From assembly GCA_021802595.1 (NCBI GenBank), contig JAJZRT010000262.1, positions 1 through 5,834 of the forward strand: DNA of 5,834 nucleotides, in the 5' to 3' direction. Below the pieces are notes generated by a model. It did no database searches, was not told the origin of the DNA, and was given only the letters and a program-made list of their open reading frames with translations. The DNA is from Pseudomonadota bacterium. Lineage in GTDB: Bacteria > Pseudomonadota > Gammaproteobacteria > Burkholderiales > Thiobacillaceae. This document shows positions 1-5,834 of the stretch, one piece after another. How positions within the stretch are numbered: position 1 is the first letter of the stretch; each line of letters begins with the position of its first letter. The position numbers and the translations under genes were made by a program.

Positions 1-957
1 TCCGATCTCAACCTTTTGCCCAACCGCTATGGCCGGCTGGAGTCACTCAACCTGTTCCCGGTCAAGCCGGTGCGCTTCCGCCAGATCCTCATCGAGGAGA
101 AAAACGGCGTGCTCAATCTCCTGCCGACGCTGCCGGTGGGCAGTCCCGGCACGGTGGGTCAGCGTGACAAGCGCAAGATGCGCTCCTTCGTCGTGCCCCA
201 TATCCCGCACGACGACGTGGTGCTGCCCGAGGAAGTTCAGGGGCTGCGCGCCTTCGGATCGGAAACCGAACTGGAGACCGTGGCCGGCGTCATGGCCCGC
301 CATCTGGAGACGATGCGCAACAAGCACGCCATCACGCTGGAACATCTGCGCATGGGTGCATTGAAAGGCATCATCCTTGATGCCGACGGCTCGACGCTCT
401 ACAACCTTTACGACGAGTTCGGCATCGCGCCCAAGGCGATCAACTTCGCCCTGACCACGGATAGCACCAACGTCCGTCAGAAATGCGTCGATACCCTGGC
501 GCACATCGAAGAGAACCTGCGCGGAGAGTTCATGACCGGTGTGCGCTGCCTGTGTTCGCCCGAGTTCTTCGAAAAACTGATCGCCCACCCGAAGGTCGAG
601 AAGGCCTACGAGAACTTCCAGCAGGGCGCGATCCTGCGTGACGATGTCCGTGCCGGCTTCACCTTCGGCGGCATCGTGTTCGAGGAGTATCGCGGTCAGG
701 CCACCGATGGCAACGGCGCCACCCGTCGCTTCATCGCGGCCGGCGAAGCGCATGCCTTCCCCGTAGGGACGATCGACACCTTCGGCACCTACGTGGCCCC
801 GGCGGACTTCAACGAGACCGTCAATACCCTCGGCCAGCCGCTCTACGCCAAGCAGGACTCGCGCAAGTTCGAGCGCGGTACCGATCTGCATACGCAGTCG
901 AATCCGCTGCCGATGTGCCATCGCCCGGGCGTGCTGGTCAAGCTGACGATGTCCTGA
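1..957 (+). CDS. Major capsid protein, lambda gpE family (5' end missing)
   Basis: This is the shell subunit of the phage head. The frame is open from the first base, so the true start lies upstream; the TTG at position 16 is just a leucine codon. By comparison with remembered family members about 20 N-terminal residues are missing. Family-like segments, numbered from the first codon in the window, are the IEEKNGVLNLLPT stretch near 31-43, DADGSTLYNLYDEFG at about 127-141, a 'TFGGIVFEEYRG' stretch around 221-232, 'ETVNTLGQPLYAKQ' from 272, and DLHTQSNPLPMCHRPGVL from 295. The C-terminal pattern, in which a Thr-Gln-Ser-Asn-Pro-Leu motif is followed by Cys-x-Arg-Pro, is characteristic of the Phage_cap_E family as I recall it. 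A decoration protein (gpD-like) would be expected just upstream, outside the window. The TGA stop shares its A with the ATG of the next gene. Confidence 0.95.
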   Translation, partial: SDLNLLPNRYGRLESLNLFPVKPVRFRQILIEEKNGVLNLLPTLPVGSPGTVGQRDKRKMRSFVVPHIPHDDVVLPEEVQGLRAFGSETELETVAGVMARHLETMRNKHAITLEHLRMGALKGIILDADGSTLYNLYDEFGIAPKAINFALTTDSTNVRQKCVDTLAHIEENLRGEFMTGVRCLCSPEFFEKLIAHPKVEKAYENFQQGAILRDDVRAGFTFGGIVFEEYRGQATDGNGATRRFIAAGEAHAFPVGTIDTFGTYVAPADFNETVNTLGQPLYAKQDSRKFERGTDLHTQSNPLPMCHRPGVLVKLTMS

Positions 958-1238
958 TGGCCACGGTCAGCGATCTCTACGCCGCCGCTGGTCGGGCTGG
1001 ACTGCTGACACCCGCCATGATCGGGAGCGCGGAAGTGCTGGTGGACTTCCGTGCGCCCGATGTGGAGGTGCTCGATGGTCTGGGACTGTCATCCGACTAT
1101 GCCATTCGCTATCCCGCCGAAGACGTGGTGCTCGACACCGGTCACGAGCTTGTGATCGGTGGTGTCACCTACCGGGTGCGGGAAGTTCGTGCAATGGGTG
1201 ATGGCTCGGAGTGCCGGGCGACGCTGATGCGCATCTGA
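957..1238 (+). CDS. Head-tail joining protein, lambda FII-like
   Basis: This 93-residue protein is probably the small connector attached to the bottom of the filled head, where the tail docks. The evidence is its position directly after the capsid gene, its size, and its C-terminal half: a Leu-Asp-Thr-Gly-His-Glu-Leu-x-Ile-Gly-Gly segment (residues 59-69), then TYRVREV (71-77) and a GDGSECRATLMR tail (81-92). This tracks the lambda FII pattern (Asp-Thr-Leu-Thr-Ile-Gly, WVDRV, DDGGSCHLWLGR) almost position for position. The N-terminal half is less recognisable. I chose ATG 957, which overlaps the capsid stop by one base (TGATG), over a possible GTG start at 915 that would overlap the capsid gene by 43 bases. 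No clear Shine-Dalgarno site is seen, so translation is probably coupled to the capsid gene. No lambda FI-like gene lies between the two. Confidence 0.75.
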   Translation: MATVSDLYAAAGRAGLLTPAMIGSAEVLVDFRAPDVEVLDGLGLSSDYAIRYPAEDVVLDTGHELVIGGVTYRVREVRAMGDGSECRATLMRI

Positions 1239-1247
1239 TTCATGCTC

Positions 1248-1253
1248 GAAGGA
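1248..1253 (+). promoter_or_regulatory. Shine-Dalgarno site of the tail-terminator-like gene
   Basis: GAAGGA lies 8 bases before the ATG at 1262. It supports that start over an upstream GTG at 1211, which would overlap the preceding gene and has no comparable site. Confidence 0.75.
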
Positions 1254-1261
1254 AATCCACT

Positions 1262-1702
1262 ATGAATTCAATCCGGGAACGCATTCTCCAGGCACTGACC
1301 AGTCGCCTGGCTCCCATCGCACAGGGCGAAGGCGCGCAGGTCCTGCGCTCTCCGACCACCGCCATACCCCGCGACGCGTCACCGGCGCTGCTGGTCTTTC
1401 CCGAGGCAGAAACCATCGCCCAGCGCGCCAACGACCGCATCGAGCGGCATCTGGTGGTCCGTCTCGTCGCGCTGGGGCGCGCCACCGACACCGAGCCGGC
1501 CGAGATGATCGCCGACCGGCTGCTGGTGGCCTGCCATACCGCGCTGTTCTCCGATCCGAACCTGGGCGGTACCACGCTGGGTCTCCAGGAACTCGATTGC
1601 GACTGGGACATCGAGGATGCCGATGCCACGGCTGCCGCAATTCCGGCGCGCTACCAGATCACCTACCGCACCCTGGTCCATGACCTGACGGCCCAGGGCT
1701 GA
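1262..1702 (+). CDS. Tail terminator-like protein (gpU-type position)
   Basis: This 146-residue protein probably caps the tail tube at its head-proximal end, fixing tail length and offering the docking face for the head. The assignment rests on length, gene order (joining protein before, tube protein after) and general layout: an N-terminal helix (RERILQALTSRL, 5-16), a Pro-Ala-Leu-Leu-Val-Phe strand (41-46), a second strand ERHLVVRLVALG (61-72), a helix EPAEMIADRLLVACHTALF (78-96), and a C-terminal RYQITYRTLVHD strand (130-141). The Tyr-x-Ile-x-Tyr-Arg-Thr ending is common in terminator and tail-completion proteins. Sequence similarity to lambda gpU itself is not obvious, so the name is by role. 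The alternative is another small neck protein. A good Shine-Dalgarno site fixes the start. Confidence 0.65.
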   Translation: MNSIRERILQALTSRLAPIAQGEGAQVLRSPTTAIPRDASPALLVFPEAETIAQRANDRIERHLVVRLVALGRATDTEPAEMIADRLLVACHTALFSDPNLGGTTLGLQELDCDWDIEDADATAAAIPARYQITYRTLVHDLTAQG

Positions 1703-1716
1703 ACAACTTTCCATCG

Positions 1717-1722
1717 AAGGAG
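1717..1722 (+). promoter_or_regulatory. Strong Shine-Dalgarno site of the tail tube gene
   Basis: AAGGAG lies 8 bases before the ATG at 1731, in the 28-base gap after the preceding stop. It is the best ribosome binding site in the window, fitting the need for many copies of the tube subunit. Confidence 0.85.
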
Positions 1723-1730
1723 TAAACGAT

Positions 1731-2465
1731 ATGGCCTATTTCTCCGGTCAGGGGCGCGTATTCATCGGCGCCCGTACCAGCGGCGGCAATCCTGCCGGCC
1801 TCAACTTTGTCGGCAATGTCCCCGACCTCAAGGTATCCCTCTCGGTCGAGACGCTCGAGCATCAGGAATCGCAGTCCGGCCAGCGTTTGACCGACCTGCA
1901 GATCATCAAGGGCAAGAAAGGCGAGTTTGCCTGCACCCTGGAAGAACTCATCCCGAGCAATCTCGAACTGGCGCTCTACGGCAGCACCACGGCCGTGACT
2001 ACCGGCACTGTCACCGACGAGGCCATTGCGACGACGGCCGAAGCCAACAAGTTGTATCTGCTCGGCAAGCAGAACGTCTCTTCGCTGGTGGTGAAAGCCG
2101 GGGCGACCACGGTCGCCAACACGAAATACACCGTGAACGCCAAGCACGGTTCCTTTCAATTCACCGACATTACGGGCGTGACCGGTGCCATCACCGCCAG
2201 CTATTCCTACGGCGCAGCCAACGTGACGGCGATGTTCACCCAGCCCTTGCCGGAGCGCTGGGTACGCTTCGAGGGGCTCAATACCGCCGACGGTAACAAA
2301 GAAGTCGTCATCGATCTCTATCGCGTGGCCATCAACCCGGCCAAGGAACTCTCGGTGATCACCAGTGACCTGCTCAAGTTCGAGTTGTCCGGGCAGGTAC
2401 TCGCCGATCTGACCAAGTCGGCCAGTGGTGAACTGGGGCAATTCGGCCGGATCGTCCTCCTGTGA
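1731..2465 (+). CDS. Major tail tube protein
   Basis: This 244-residue protein is the predicted subunit of the tail tube through which DNA passes. The N-terminal part (1-84) starts MAYFSGQGRVFIG and continues with a strand DLKVSLSVETLEHQES (32-47), a basic loop IIKGKKGEF (58-66) and ELIPSNLELALYG (72-84). The C-terminal part resumes with ERWVRFEGLNTADGNKEVVI (175-194), then LYRVAINPAKELSVI and LLKFELSGQVLAD (up to 226). Both halves are rich in beta strands, with the pattern usual in siphovirus tube proteins. Residues about 85-170 are Thr/Ala-rich and contain KYTVNAKHGSFQF (132-144) and ITASYSYGAANV (154-165), which looks like a small beta domain set into a loop of the tube fold. Its strong Shine-Dalgarno site and position before the chaperone agree with this role. 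The stop overlaps the next start (GTGA). Confidence 0.85.
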   Translation: MAYFSGQGRVFIGARTSGGNPAGLNFVGNVPDLKVSLSVETLEHQESQSGQRLTDLQIIKGKKGEFACTLEELIPSNLELALYGSTTAVTTGTVTDEAIATTAEANKLYLLGKQNVSSLVVKAGATTVANTKYTVNAKHGSFQFTDITGVTGAITASYSYGAANVTAMFTQPLPERWVRFEGLNTADGNKEVVIDLYRVAINPAKELSVITSDLLKFELSGQVLADLTKSASGELGQFGRIVLL

Positions 2466-2857
2466 AAAAGCCCACAGATCCCATGGCCGTGCTGCCGCCA
2501 GTCCCGATCGAGATCCGCGTGGCGGAGCAGACGATCGCGCTCACGCCCCTCGTGTTGGGCGAACTGCCTGCCTTCGCAAAGGCCATTCAGCCCTTCACGG
2601 CGGACCTCGCCATCGAACCTGACTGGCTACGGCTTCTTGGCAGTCACGGCGAGGCCATGATTAACGCCATGGCCATCGCCAGCCGCCAGTCACGCGAGTG
2701 GATTGCCGGCCTGGCGCTGGATGAGGCGATATTTCTCGCGCAGGCCCTGTTCGAGGTGAATGCGGATTTTTTTATCCAGCGGGTGGTGCCGAAGCTGGGC
2801 GAGGCAGTGAGTCGCATCGGCAGTCAGTTGGCTGGGCCGACACTTGCCAGCGCCTGA
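2462..2857 (+). CDS. Tail assembly chaperone, gpG-like unshifted product
   Basis: This 131-residue protein is the predicted zero-frame product of the frameshifted tail chaperone gene between the tube and tape measure genes. In lambda, gpG coats the tape measure protein and is absent from the finished virion; the same role is inferred here. Visible parts are a strand pair IEIRVAEQTIALTPLVLG (16-33), helices LPAFAKAIQPF (35-45) and DWLRLLGSHGEAMINAMAIA (54-73), SREWIAGLALDEAIFLAQAL (77-96), then VNADFFIQRVVPKLGEAV (99-116). It resembles the DUF6631 phage family as I remember it, particularly the His-Gly-Glu-Ala and ValAsnAlaAspPhePhe stretches. I chose the GTG at 2462, which overlaps the tube stop by four bases; ATG 2483 (residue 8) is a possible alternative. 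Neither has a clear Shine-Dalgarno site, so coupling to the tube gene is likely. A run of seven T inside the gene leads to the longer product listed separately. Confidence 0.8.
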   Translation: MKKPTDPMAVLPPVPIEIRVAEQTIALTPLVLGELPAFAKAIQPFTADLAIEPDWLRLLGSHGEAMINAMAIASRQSREWIAGLALDEAIFLAQALFEVNADFFIQRVVPKLGEAVSRIGSQLAGPTLASA

Positions 2858-3057
2858 TTGCGCATGGCCATGCCTGGCAGGACATCCGGCACTACACCCT
2901 GGCGCAGGTCGATGCATGGCTCGACGCCATCCATCGGCAGGAACAGCGGCAACTGGCCAATCTACTGACGGTCATTGCCACCGGTAGCCAGGGAACGGGC
3001 GAGGCCATCCGAAAGGCCATTCAGAGTCTCACCCCACCATGCTCAAAATCTCCCTGA
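2462..3057 (+). CDS. gpGT-like tail chaperone fusion made by -1 frameshift (join 2462..2773, 2773..3057)
   Basis: After codon 104 (second TTT, 2771-2773) a -1 slip lets ribosomes read 94 more codons to TGA 3055-3057, giving about 198 residues. The second frame is open from 2725 to 3057 with no ATG, GTG or TTG start, yet past the first stop it looks like real protein: CQRLIAHGHAWQDIRHYTLA, then QVDAWLDAIHRQEQRQLANL, then LTVIATGSQGTGEAIRKAIQ, an amphipathic, largely helical segment. The Gly-His-x-Trp-x-Asp-(Ile/Leu)-x-x-Tyr-Thr-Leu-x-Gln pattern is typical, as I recall, of the small protein downstream of G-like chaperones. In lambda the T domain of GT binds tube subunits and brings them to the tape measure. 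Residues 105-125 or so, the region read in both frames, look low in structure. The end overlaps the next gene by 19 bases. Shift site and ratio are inferred, not measured. Confidence 0.75.
2767..2773 (+). promoter_or_regulatory. -1 ribosomal slippery heptamer T_TTT_TTT
   Basis: Seven consecutive T are phased so that TTT TTT (Phe103-Phe104 of the G-like frame) occupy P and A sites. A one-base backward slip re-pairs both tRNAs perfectly with TTT TTT, matching the X-XXY-YYZ rule. It lies in the overlap of the two open frames (2725-2857), 84 bases before the zero-frame stop, and I found no better heptamer in that overlap. A T-run this long also stands out in otherwise GC-rich coding sequence. Confidence 0.75.
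2776..2798 (+). other. Possible stem-loop stimulating the frameshift
   Basis: CCAGC (2776-2780) can pair with GCTGG (2794-2798) around a 13-base loop, starting two bases after the slippery run. A second 5-bp pairing, TCGGC (2817-2821) with GCCGA (2836-2840), lies further down. Both stems are short, such pairings arise by chance in GC-rich DNA, and the spacing of the first is closer than the usual 5-8 bases. Treat as tentative. Confidence 0.2.
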
Positions 3058-3689
3058 CCACCTCGGGCCTGCTCGACAAGCGCGAACTGGCCGCCTGGAC
3101 CCGCTCACGCCGCGAGGCGGTTCACAAGGCGGTCGGCCTGGGGATGCGTGACAGCAGCCGCAGCCTGACGGAAGCGCTACGCACCCGCATGCAGTCCGAC
3201 CTGGCGATCCGCAAGCCGGCCTTCCTGCGCTCGATGCGGGCCAAGGTGCTGGATCGGGATTCGACGCGGTTGCCGGCCTTGCTGGTGGGGTCACGGGTTT
3301 CCTGGCTGGGTGTGCATGTGCGGGGGGCGACCTTGACCGGAAAAATGCTGATCCCCCTGACCGAGTCCGGGCGACGAATGGGGCGCAAGGCTTTCGCCAG
3401 GGTGATCGACACCCTGATGCGTTCCGGCAATGCCTGGTTTATTCGCAAGGACGGCAAGGTCATCCTGATGGCGGAGAACATCAAAGAAAACGCCTCGGCC
3501 CTGACGCGCTTCAAGCGCGCCGAGCGACAGCGCACCGGGGCGAAATCGATCAAGCGTGGCCAGGAGATACCGATCGCCGTCCTGGTGCCCCGCGTCACCC
3601 TGAAACGCCGCTTCGACTTTGACGGGACGGTGCGGCGTGCCATGCCGCAACTGGCTCAATCCATCAATCGCTATTTGAACCGCAACTGA
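3039..3689 (+). CDS. Minor tail protein, DUF6441-like
   Basis: This 216-residue, strongly basic protein lies between the frameshifted chaperone and the tape measure gene. It resembles the DUF6441 phage family as I recall it: an N-terminal segment MLKISLTTSGLLDKR (1-15), a long helical region (20-50), a conserved-looking AFLRSMRAKVL (61-71), a strand pair SRVSWLGVHVRGATL (85-99) followed by LIPLTESGRR (104-113), then WFIRKDGKVILMAE (133-146) and the near-C-terminal IPIAVLVPRVTLKRRFDFDG (177-196), with a final helix. The Val-Leu-Val-Pro-x-Val motif before a Lys/Arg-rich stretch is the best clue. The exact function is unknown; by position and general form it may act like lambda gpZ or other tail-completion proteins, but that is inference. 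ATG 3039 overlaps the GT end by 19 bases and has no clear Shine-Dalgarno site, so its translation may depend on ribosomes finishing the shifted frame. Confidence 0.65.
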   Translation: MLKISLTTSGLLDKRELAAWTRSRREAVHKAVGLGMRDSSRSLTEALRTRMQSDLAIRKPAFLRSMRAKVLDRDSTRLPALLVGSRVSWLGVHVRGATLTGKMLIPLTESGRRMGRKAFARVIDTLMRSGNAWFIRKDGKVILMAENIKENASALTRFKRAERQRTGAKSIKRGQEIPIAVLVPRVTLKRRFDFDGTVRRAMPQLAQSINRYLNRN

Positions 3690-3690
3690 C

Positions 3691-5834
3691 ATGGCTTCCG
3701 ATCGCGCACAGATCCTCATCACTGCCGTCGACCAGACCCGCACAGCCCTGGATAGCATCCGGAACAACCTCGGGCGTCTCGGTGACGAAACCCGTCGCGT
3801 GCAGGGATTGCTGGCAGGTCTGGGTGTCTCCCTCACGCTGGGCGCGTTCGCGGCACTGGTCAAGGGAGCGATCGACTCTGCCGATGAGCTAAACAAGCTC
3901 TCCCAGAAAATCGGCATCTCGGTCGAGGCATTGTCGACGCTGCAGTTCGCCGCCCAGTTGTCGGATGTCGGGCTTGATACCTTAAAGACCGGCCTGAAAG
4001 GACTCTCCGCCAACCTGACGGAAGCACGTTCCGGACTGGGTGAAGGCGCCGCTCTGTTTCAGGCGCTCGGCATTTCGGTCGAGGAGTCGGCAGGCAACCT
4101 CAAGTCATCGGACACGATCCTGCTGGAGGTTGCCGATCGCTTCGCCAGCTTCGAGGACGGAGCCACCAAGACGGCCCTGGCGGTCAAGCTCTTCGGCAAG
4201 AGCGGAATGGACATGATCCCGTTCCTGAATCAGGGGTCATCGGGAATCCGCGCACTGATGCAGGAAGCCGAACGGCTCGGCCTGAAGTTGTCGACCGAAA
4301 CCGCTCAGGCGGCCGAAGCCTTCAACGACAACCTGACAGCGCTCAAAGCCTCGTCTTCCGGGTTGGGCATTTCGCTGGCTACCGAGTTGCTGGCACCCTT
4401 GCGGGTCGTCACTGATGCCATCCGCGAAGGCCAGGGAGAAGCGACCGGCTTCGCAGCTATTCTCGGTGGTGCCCTTAAAACCACCCTGGAGGCGATTCTC
4501 GTCCTTGGCGTGAATGTCGCCTACGTATTCAAGTCGATGGGCACCGAGATCGGTGGCATGGCCGCTCAACTCACCGCGCTGGCCCGCCTCGACATCCGGG
4601 GTTTCAAGGCGATCGGCGAAGCCATGCGGGAAGATGCCACCAAGGCGCGTGCCGAGGTTGATGCCTTGTCGGCACGCATCCTCAATCCACCCCAGGCGCG
4701 CTCGGCAGGGCCTGCGCCCTCCAGTCCTACTGCGGGGAATACGGGTGCGGCGACAGAAGACATGCAGCGCATGGCCTGCGTGCTCTCGGGTGGGGAATGG
4801 CGTGGCGGGCGCTGCATCAAGAAAGGCGCGGAAGCCAAGGACAACAGTGCAGCGCGCTTGGCCGTCCTGAAGGCACAGGCCGACGCCGAGTTCCGTCTGC
4901 TCAAGACCGGGCTGGATCAGCAGAAGGCCGCCCTCGATCGGGCCCTCGATGATCGCCTGGTGTCGATTCGGGACTACTACGCGCAAAAGACCCGTCTTGA
5001 GCAGGCAGCCATCGACGAGGACATTTCCCGCAAGACCGAGGAGCGCAGTGCCCAGCAACAAATGGCTCGCGGTGGGAAAGACGAGGCTACCAGGCTGCGG
5101 GCCATGGCCGAGGTCAAGAAGCTCGACGGCGAGATTGCCGTTCTGGCGCAACAGCGCGGTGAGATCGAGGTGGCCAATGCGCATGCGGCGGCTAATGCCG
5201 AACGGCAACTCGCCAACGAACTCGCCCGGGTGCGGGATCGTCTCGCTGAAGTTCGCGGTGGCACCGGTGGTGACAGTACTCGCGCACGTCTGCAACGCGA
5301 ATATCAGCCCCTGATCGATCAGTTGCAGCGAATGGGCGATACCGCCGGCACGCAGGATGTGGCGCGGCTGATCGATGTCGAGTCGGATCTGGCGGAACTG
5401 GCACGCTTCGAGCGTCAGTACCAGATCGCGACCGAGCGGCTGTCGCTGCGGGGTCGGGAACTCCAGGTGCAGAAGGAGGCGGGCCTCATCACCGAATCCC
5501 AGATGCGGCAGACGCTGCTGGGATTGCAGGCCGAGACGGCACGGGAAGTCGAAGCGCTGATTCCCAAGATGGAGCAACTCGCGCAATCGACCGGATCGGA
5601 AGAAGCGGTCAATCGGGTGGCGCGGCTGAAGATCGAGATCGCCAGCCTCAAGACGGTGACGGACGAGGTGGCGGTCCGCATCAATGGTGACACCCAGAAC
5701 GCCTTTGCCACGATGTTCGAGCAGATCGGCTCGGGTGCCAAGTCGGCGAAGGATGCCTTTGCCGATTTTGCGCGCAGCGTGCTGGCCTCGATCAACCGGA
5801 TCGCTTCACAGAAACTCGCCGAGAGTCTGTTCGG
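3691..5834 (+). CDS. Tail tape measure protein (3' end missing)
   Basis: The frame is open from ATG 3691, one base after the preceding stop, to the window edge: 714 complete codons without a stop. Tape measure proteins set tail length, fill the tube and help DNA enter the host cell. The N-terminal region has a hydrophobic stretch (LLAGLGVSLTLGAFAALVKG, 40-59) followed by the family-typical SADELNKLSQKIGISVEALS (63-82). A second hydrophobic segment lies near 253-281 (AILGGALKTTLEAILVLGVN and following) and could cross a membrane. A Pro/Ala/Ser/Gly-rich linker (about 333-352) precedes a Cys-bracketed motif (363-375). Residues about 380-660 are Ala/Glu/Arg/Gln-rich and probably coiled coil. Residues 671-714 (AFATMFEQIG, DAFADFARSVLASINRIASQ) match the C-terminal domain of lambda gpH-type tape measures (tmp_C_lambda as I recall), so only a limited part may be missing. 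Minus-strand open frames here are shadows of codon bias. Confidence 0.93.
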   Translation, partial: MASDRAQILITAVDQTRTALDSIRNNLGRLGDETRRVQGLLAGLGVSLTLGAFAALVKGAIDSADELNKLSQKIGISVEALSTLQFAAQLSDVGLDTLKTGLKGLSANLTEARSGLGEGAALFQALGISVEESAGNLKSSDTILLEVADRFASFEDGATKTALAVKLFGKSGMDMIPFLNQGSSGIRALMQEAERLGLKLSTETAQAAEAFNDNLTALKASSSGLGISLATELLAPLRVVTDAIREGQGEATGFAAILGGALKTTLEAILVLGVNVAYVFKSMGTEIGGMAAQLTALARLDIRGFKAIGEAMREDATKARAEVDALSARILNPPQARSAGPAPSSPTAGNTGAATEDMQRMACVLSGGEWRGGRCIKKGAEAKDNSAARLAVLKAQADAEFRLLKTGLDQQKAALDRALDDRLVSIRDYYAQKTRLEQAAIDEDISRKTEERSAQQQMARGGKDEATRLRAMAEVKKLDGEIAVLAQQRGEIEVANAHAAANAERQLANELARVRDRLAEVRGGTGGDSTRARLQREYQPLIDQLQRMGDTAGTQDVARLIDVESDLAELARFERQYQIATERLSLRGRELQVQKEAGLITESQMRQTLLGLQAETAREVEALIPKMEQLAQSTGSEEAVNRVARLKIEIASLKTVTDEVAVRINGDTQNAFATMFEQIGSGAKSAKDAFADFARSVLASINRIASQKLAESLF

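Larger units (their letters stand above)
1..5834 (+). mobile_element. Phage or prophage head-tail structural module
   Basis: Every gene in the window is a tailed-phage structural gene on the same strand, in the usual order: capsid, head-tail joining, tail terminator, tail tube, frameshifted chaperone, minor tail protein, tape measure. Intergenic gaps are at most 28 bases and several genes overlap, so this looks like one late operon. Neither end of the element lies in the window: the capsid gene is cut at the left edge and the tape measure gene at the right edge. No attachment site, integrase or host gene is visible, so whether this is integrated cannot be decided here. Confidence 0.95.

Noticed and set aside
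16..18. TTG as the start of the capsid gene
   Set aside because: The frame is open to the window edge and the residues before it continue the family pattern, so the gene is simply cut off by the window.
43..921. Minus-strand open frame of 292 codons opposite the capsid gene
   Set aside because: The + strand is an unmistakable capsid protein; the antisense frame shows nothing recognisable.
1211..1261. Longer N-terminus for the terminator-like protein from GTG 1211
   Set aside because: It would overlap the preceding gene by 28 bases without a ribosome site, whereas ATG 1262 has GAAGGA at ideal distance.
1703..1730. Gap between terminator-like and tube genes as a terminator or promoter
   Set aside because: It has no inverted repeat with a T-run and no convincing -35/-10 pair; it holds only the Shine-Dalgarno site.
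1659..2441. Minus-strand open frame of 260 codons opposite the tail tube gene
   Set aside because: The + strand frame has a strong Shine-Dalgarno site and tube-like sequence; the antisense frame is a shadow.
2464..2468. Run of A near the chaperone start as another slippery site
   Set aside because: It lies at codons 1-3, is only five A, and neither neighbouring frame offers a sensible long product from there.
3291..4013. Minus-strand open frame of 240 codons
   Set aside because: It crosses the junction of two well-supported + strand genes and its translation is low-complexity Arg/Ser/Pro-rich, typical of a shadow frame.
4237..5586. 449-codon open frame on the minus strand
   Set aside because: It lies wholly inside the tape measure gene, has no family features, and is explained by GC-rich codon use leaving the opposite strand free of stops. 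The + strand frame has clear tape measure start and end motifs.
1..5834. Defence system, CRISPR array, RNA gene or other novel cargo
   Set aside because: All DNA is accounted for by structural phage genes on one strand. No repeat array, tRNA-like fold or non-phage gene is visible on either strand.

Overview
The window is a stretch of tailed-phage structural genes, either a prophage or a phage genome. All genes lie on the + strand and are packed with overlaps or very short gaps. The DNA is GC-rich with G/C-ending codons, which suggests a proteobacterial host (beta- or gammaproteobacterium is a guess). Only structural genes are present: no integrase, lysis, portal or terminase gene falls inside, so intact phage and decayed prophage cannot be told apart. 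No reading frame looks broken. The long tape measure gene and the frameshifted tail chaperone indicate a long, probably non-contractile (siphovirus-like) tail, because no sheath gene is seen between terminator and tube.

Layout: 1-957 is the 3' part of a lambda gpE-family major capsid protein. 957-1238 is a small lambda FII-like head-tail joining protein. 1262-1702 is a tail-terminator-like protein. 1731-2465 is the major tail tube protein. 2462-2857 is a gpG-like tail assembly chaperone, and a -1 frameshift at a run of seven T (2767-2773) extends it into a second frame ending at 3057, giving a gpGT-like fusion. 3039-3689 is a DUF6441-like tail protein. 3691-5834 is the tape measure protein, which runs off the end of the window.

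How the genes work together: the capsid protein builds the head shell, the FII-like and terminator-like proteins form the head-tail interface, and the tube protein polymerises around the tape measure. The G and GT chaperones are expected to hold the tape measure and recruit tube subunits. Strong Shine-Dalgarno sites precede the terminator-like and tube genes. The other starts overlap or abut the preceding stop, as expected for translational coupling.

The most notable feature is the frameshift. The T half of the chaperone has no usual start codon and would be missed by a standard gene caller, leaving an apparent gap at 2858-3038 that is in fact coding. I see no defence system, RNA gene, CRISPR array, insertion sequence or terminator.
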